Positions 5,014-6,975 of a DNA stretch of 6,975 nt are shown piece by piece. The translations under genes and the position numbers were made by a program. This stretch comes from Devosia sp. Lineage in GTDB: Bacteria; Pseudomonadota; Alphaproteobacteria; Rhizobiales; Devosiaceae. The notes under the pieces are model-generated. The model made no database searches, was not told where the DNA came from, and saw only the letters and a list, made by a program, of their open reading frames with translations. The stretch spans positions 1 through 6,975 of the forward strand of contig JAEUMC010000840.1 of assembly GCA_016793415.1 (NCBI GenBank), written 5' to 3'. Numbering within the stretch: position 1 is the first letter of the stretch; each line of letters starts with the position of its first letter.

Positions 5014-5040
5014 GGCCGGCATGCTTCCGGCGTGCCGGCC
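5014..5040 (+). promoter_or_regulatory. Intercistronic hairpin between binding protein and permease genes
   Basis: GGCCGGCATGC (5014-5024) and GCGTGCCGGCC (5030-5040) form an 11-bp stem with one G-U pair and a 5-base loop TTCCG, eight bases after the stop of the binding protein gene. There is no T run, so it is not a normal terminator. Such structures commonly protect the upstream transcript and lower downstream expression, giving the excess of binding protein over permease that importers need. Confidence 0.6.
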
Positions 5041-5057
5041 CCGCCAAGGCAAAGACC

Positions 5058-6803
5058 ATGACATCGAAACCGCTTACCCTTGCGTCGGGCAGAAGCCTGT
5101 TCCGATCCGAAACCGTCACGCCCCTGCTGCTGATCGTCGCGGTCGCGGTGCTGGTGATCGCACCGCTGATCAAGATCATCCTCGTGACCCTGACCCCGGA
5201 TGGGCTTGCCGCCTGGCAGGCGGTGCTCGCCAGCCCGCTGTCGGAAAACCTCTGGTGGCGGCCGTTGCTCAACACGCTGCTGCTCGGTTTCGGCGTTGCC
5301 GCCGGTTGCCTGCTGCTCGGCGGATTTCTCGCCTGGCTGGTCATCCTCACCGATGTTCCGGCGCCCCGCTTCCTCGGTGTGCTGTCGACCCTCCCGTTCA
5401 TGATTCCGAGCTTCGCCGCAGCTTTGGCCTGGGGCACGCTGTTCCGCAACTCGCGACTGGGCGGCTCGGTCGGCTTCTTCGAGGCCAGCGGCATCGCCAT
5501 TCCCGACTGGCTGGCCTGGGGGCTGGCGCCGACGCTGATTGTCCTCGTCGCTCACTACTATTCGCTGGCCTACACCATCATCGCCGCTGCCCTCAGTTCG
5601 GTCGGCGCAGATCTCGTCGAGTCGGCGCAGATGGCCGGCGCGAAGCGGCCGCGGATCTTCTTCGGCATCATCCTGCCGGTGGTGACGCCTGCCCTGATCG
5701 CTGCCGCGTCCCTTACCTTTGCCGGTGCTGTCGCCAACTTCGCGGCACCGGCGCTACTGGGCCTGCCGGTGCGTATGCAGACGCTTTCGACGCGGCTGTT
5801 CGGCATGATCGAGACCGGCAACAACGAGCGTGGCTTCGTGCTGGCGCTGCTGCTGATCGCGGTTTCAGCGACCTTCCTGTTCTTTTCCGATCGCCTGGTG
5901 TCCGGCCGCAAGGCCTTCATCACCGTTACCGGCAAGGGCGGACGCACCAAACGTTTCTCGCTCGGGGTATGGCGCTGGCCGCTGTTCGCGCTGGCCGTGG
6001 CGCTGGGTGCGGTGACCACCATTGTACCGGTGCTTGTCCTCGCCGTCTCGAGCCTCGCCCCGCAGAGCGGCGCGCTGCTCTCCAACTGGACGCTGCATTT
6101 CTGGATCGGCGAGGGCGGCGGGCAGATCGCCCAGGGTCAGGCCGGCATCTTCCGCAACCCGGTGCTGATCGATGCGCTGTGGAACACGATCAAGCTGGGC
6201 GTCACCGTCGCCATCATCACCATGGTGCTCGGTCTCGCGCTCGCTCACACCATCGTCCGCCGCAAGGGTACGCTGCTGGCGACGGTGCTGAGCCAGCTGG
6301 CGTTCATGCCGCTGCTGGTGCCCAGCATCGCCTTCGCCGCCGCCTATATCGCGCTGTTCGCCGCGCCGATCGGCCCGTTCCCGTCGCTTTACGGCACCTT
6401 CGCTCTGCTGGTCATCGCCGCTGCCGCGCACAACCTGCCCTATGCGGTGCAGTCCGGCCGCTCGGTGCTGGAGCAGGTGTCGGCCGACATCGAGGAGAGC
6501 GCCAGGCTCACCGGCGCCGGTGCCATCCGGCGCATGGTGGTCATCGTCTTCCCGCTGGCCATCCGCGGCCTGCTGGCCGGCGCCATCCTGGTGTTCGTCA
6601 AGATGGTCCGCGACCTCTCGCTGGTCGTGCTGCTGTTCAGCGCCACCTCGCCGGTGCTGTCCATGGTGGCCTATCGCTATGCGTCGGAAGGCTTCATGCA
6701 GTTCGCCAACGCCATCACCCTGCTCATCCTCGTGATCTGCCTTGTTGCTTCGCTCGTCGCCCAGCTGCTGCAGTCGCGCGTCCAGAAATGGAAAAACTCA
6801 TGA
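5058..6803 (+). CDS. ABC transporter permease, fused two-domain type (AfuB/FbpB/ThiP-like)
   Basis: A 581-residue inner-membrane permease with two homologous halves of about six helices each, which together build the whole channel. The first hydrophobic segment is [20 protein letters not shown] (about 20-39). The first cytoplasmic EAA loop is [20 protein letters not shown] (about 188-207) and the second [20 protein letters not shown] (about 479-498); both carry the E-A/S-A...G motif that docks on the ATPase. The linker of the halves lies near residues 276-303 ([20 protein letters not shown]). The length fits the fused permeases of the Fe(III)/thiamine/phosphosugar importer group. Start ATG 5058 has AAGG at 5046-5049. 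The gene follows the binding protein after a hairpin, and its stop overlaps the next start (ATGA). Nothing in it is broken. The substrate cannot be read from the permease. Confidence 0.88.
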   Translation: MTSKPLTLASGRSLFRSETVTPLLLIVAVAVLVIAPLIKIILVTLTPDGLAAWQAVLASPLSENLWWRPLLNTLLLGFGVAAGCLLLGGFLAWLVILTDVPAPRFLGVLSTLPFMIPSFAAALAWGTLFRNSRLGGSVGFFEASGIAIPDWLAWGLAPTLIVLVAHYYSLAYTIIAAALSSVGADLVESAQMAGAKRPRIFFGIILPVVTPALIAAASLTFAGAVANFAAPALLGLPVRMQTLSTRLFGMIETGNNERGFVLALLLIAVSATFLFFSDRLVSGRKAFITVTGKGGRTKRFSLGVWRWPLFALAVALGAVTTIVPVLVLAVSSLAPQSGALLSNWTLHFWIGEGGGQIAQGQAGIFRNPVLIDALWNTIKLGVTVAIITMVLGLALAHTIVRRKGTLLATVLSQLAFMPLLVPSIAFAAAYIALFAAPIGPFPSLYGTFALLVIAAAAHNLPYAVQSGRSVLEQVSADIEESARLTGAGAIRRMVVIVFPLAIRGLLAGAILVFVKMVRDLSLVVLLFSATSPVLSMVAYRYASEGFMQFANAITLLILVICLVASLVAQLLQSRVQKWKNS

Positions 6804-6975
6804 CTGACCATCCCGCCGGCACCGCCGACGCCATCAAGATCTACGGCCTCGTCAAGAAATTCGGTGCCTTCACTGCTGTCGACCATGTCGATATCGCCGT
6901 GCCCAAAGGCGCGTTCCTGGTGCTGGTTGGCCCCTCGGGCTGCGGCAAATCCACTTTGCTGCGCATGCTGGCCGG
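6800..6975 (+). CDS. ABC transporter ATP-binding protein, N-terminal part
   Basis: The first 58 residues of the importer's ATPase; the rest is beyond the window. ATG 6800 overlaps the permease stop in ATGA, so translation is coupled. The chain reads [20 protein letters not shown] (residues 12-31), including the A-loop aromatic region, then [19 protein letters not shown], whose GPSGCGKST is a perfect Walker A motif at about residues 45-53. In this family the protein is a dimer of about 350 residues with a C-terminal regulatory domain often of TOBE type. That part, and hence the MalK/PotA-like subclass, cannot be seen here. Confidence 0.88.
   Translation, partial: MTDHPAGTADAIKIYGLVKKFGAFTAVDHVDIAVPKGAFLVLVGPSGCGKSTLLRMLA

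Noticed and set aside
3756..5555. Very long minus-strand open frame of 599 codons
   Set aside because: It is rich in R, Q, E, H, G and A with no domain pattern, and lies antisense to the regulator, binding protein and permease genes. It is a typical GC-bias shadow frame.

Overview
The window looks like the chromosome of an alphaproteobacterium, probably of the Hyphomicrobiales type. Supporting signs are high GC, strong GC bias at third codon positions, and relatives suggested by an NsrR-type Rrf2 regulator and an RpiR-controlled AfuABC-like importer. The taxonomic placement is inference from style and gene content, not from a marker gene.

Left block (1-1750): an NO-responsive-looking unit built around a divergent promoter. 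On the minus strand, in transcription order, are an NsrR-like Fe-S repressor (743-1192), a small membrane protein gene broken by a frameshift (415-703), and the start of a TDT/TehA-SLAC1-type transporter (1-428, running off the window). On the plus strand is an unrecognised 153-residue membrane protein (1289-1750). The 97 bp between the two start codons hold one well-formed and one half-conserved copy of the classic NsrR operator (1254-1276 and 1204-1226), so NsrR probably controls both directions.

Middle block (1751-3013): about 1.2 kb with no convincing intact gene. It holds a cluster of hairpins (1864-1972), the decayed 3' end of a short-chain dehydrogenase gene (about 2315-2480), an 18-bp perfect palindrome (2659-2676), an 11-bp tandem repeat, and a sequence identical in style to the 3' end of a tRNA-Ser gene (2748-2761). 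This looks like a scar or boundary zone, possibly the right attachment site of an integrated element whose cargo would lie to the left.

Right block (2956-6975): an RpiR/SIS-domain regulator (3014-3850), a periplasmic substrate-binding protein (3870-5006), a fused two-domain permease (5058-6803) and the start of the ATPase (6800 onward), all in one direction with short spacings. The genes form an ABC importer of the AfuABC/FbpABC architecture. The RpiR partner and the lack of the iron-binding tyrosine pair in the binding protein favour a phosphorylated sugar or other organic anion over Fe(III). The RpiR promoter carries two matching GCAA-N6-TTGC boxes exactly 30 bp apart, a likely autoregulatory operator.

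I did not find CRISPR arrays, rRNA, an intact tRNA, or an intact transposase. No wholly new multi-gene system is evident. The most original leads are the NsrR-linked unknown membrane protein with its degraded neighbour, the paired RpiR boxes, and the putative tRNA-Ser junction.
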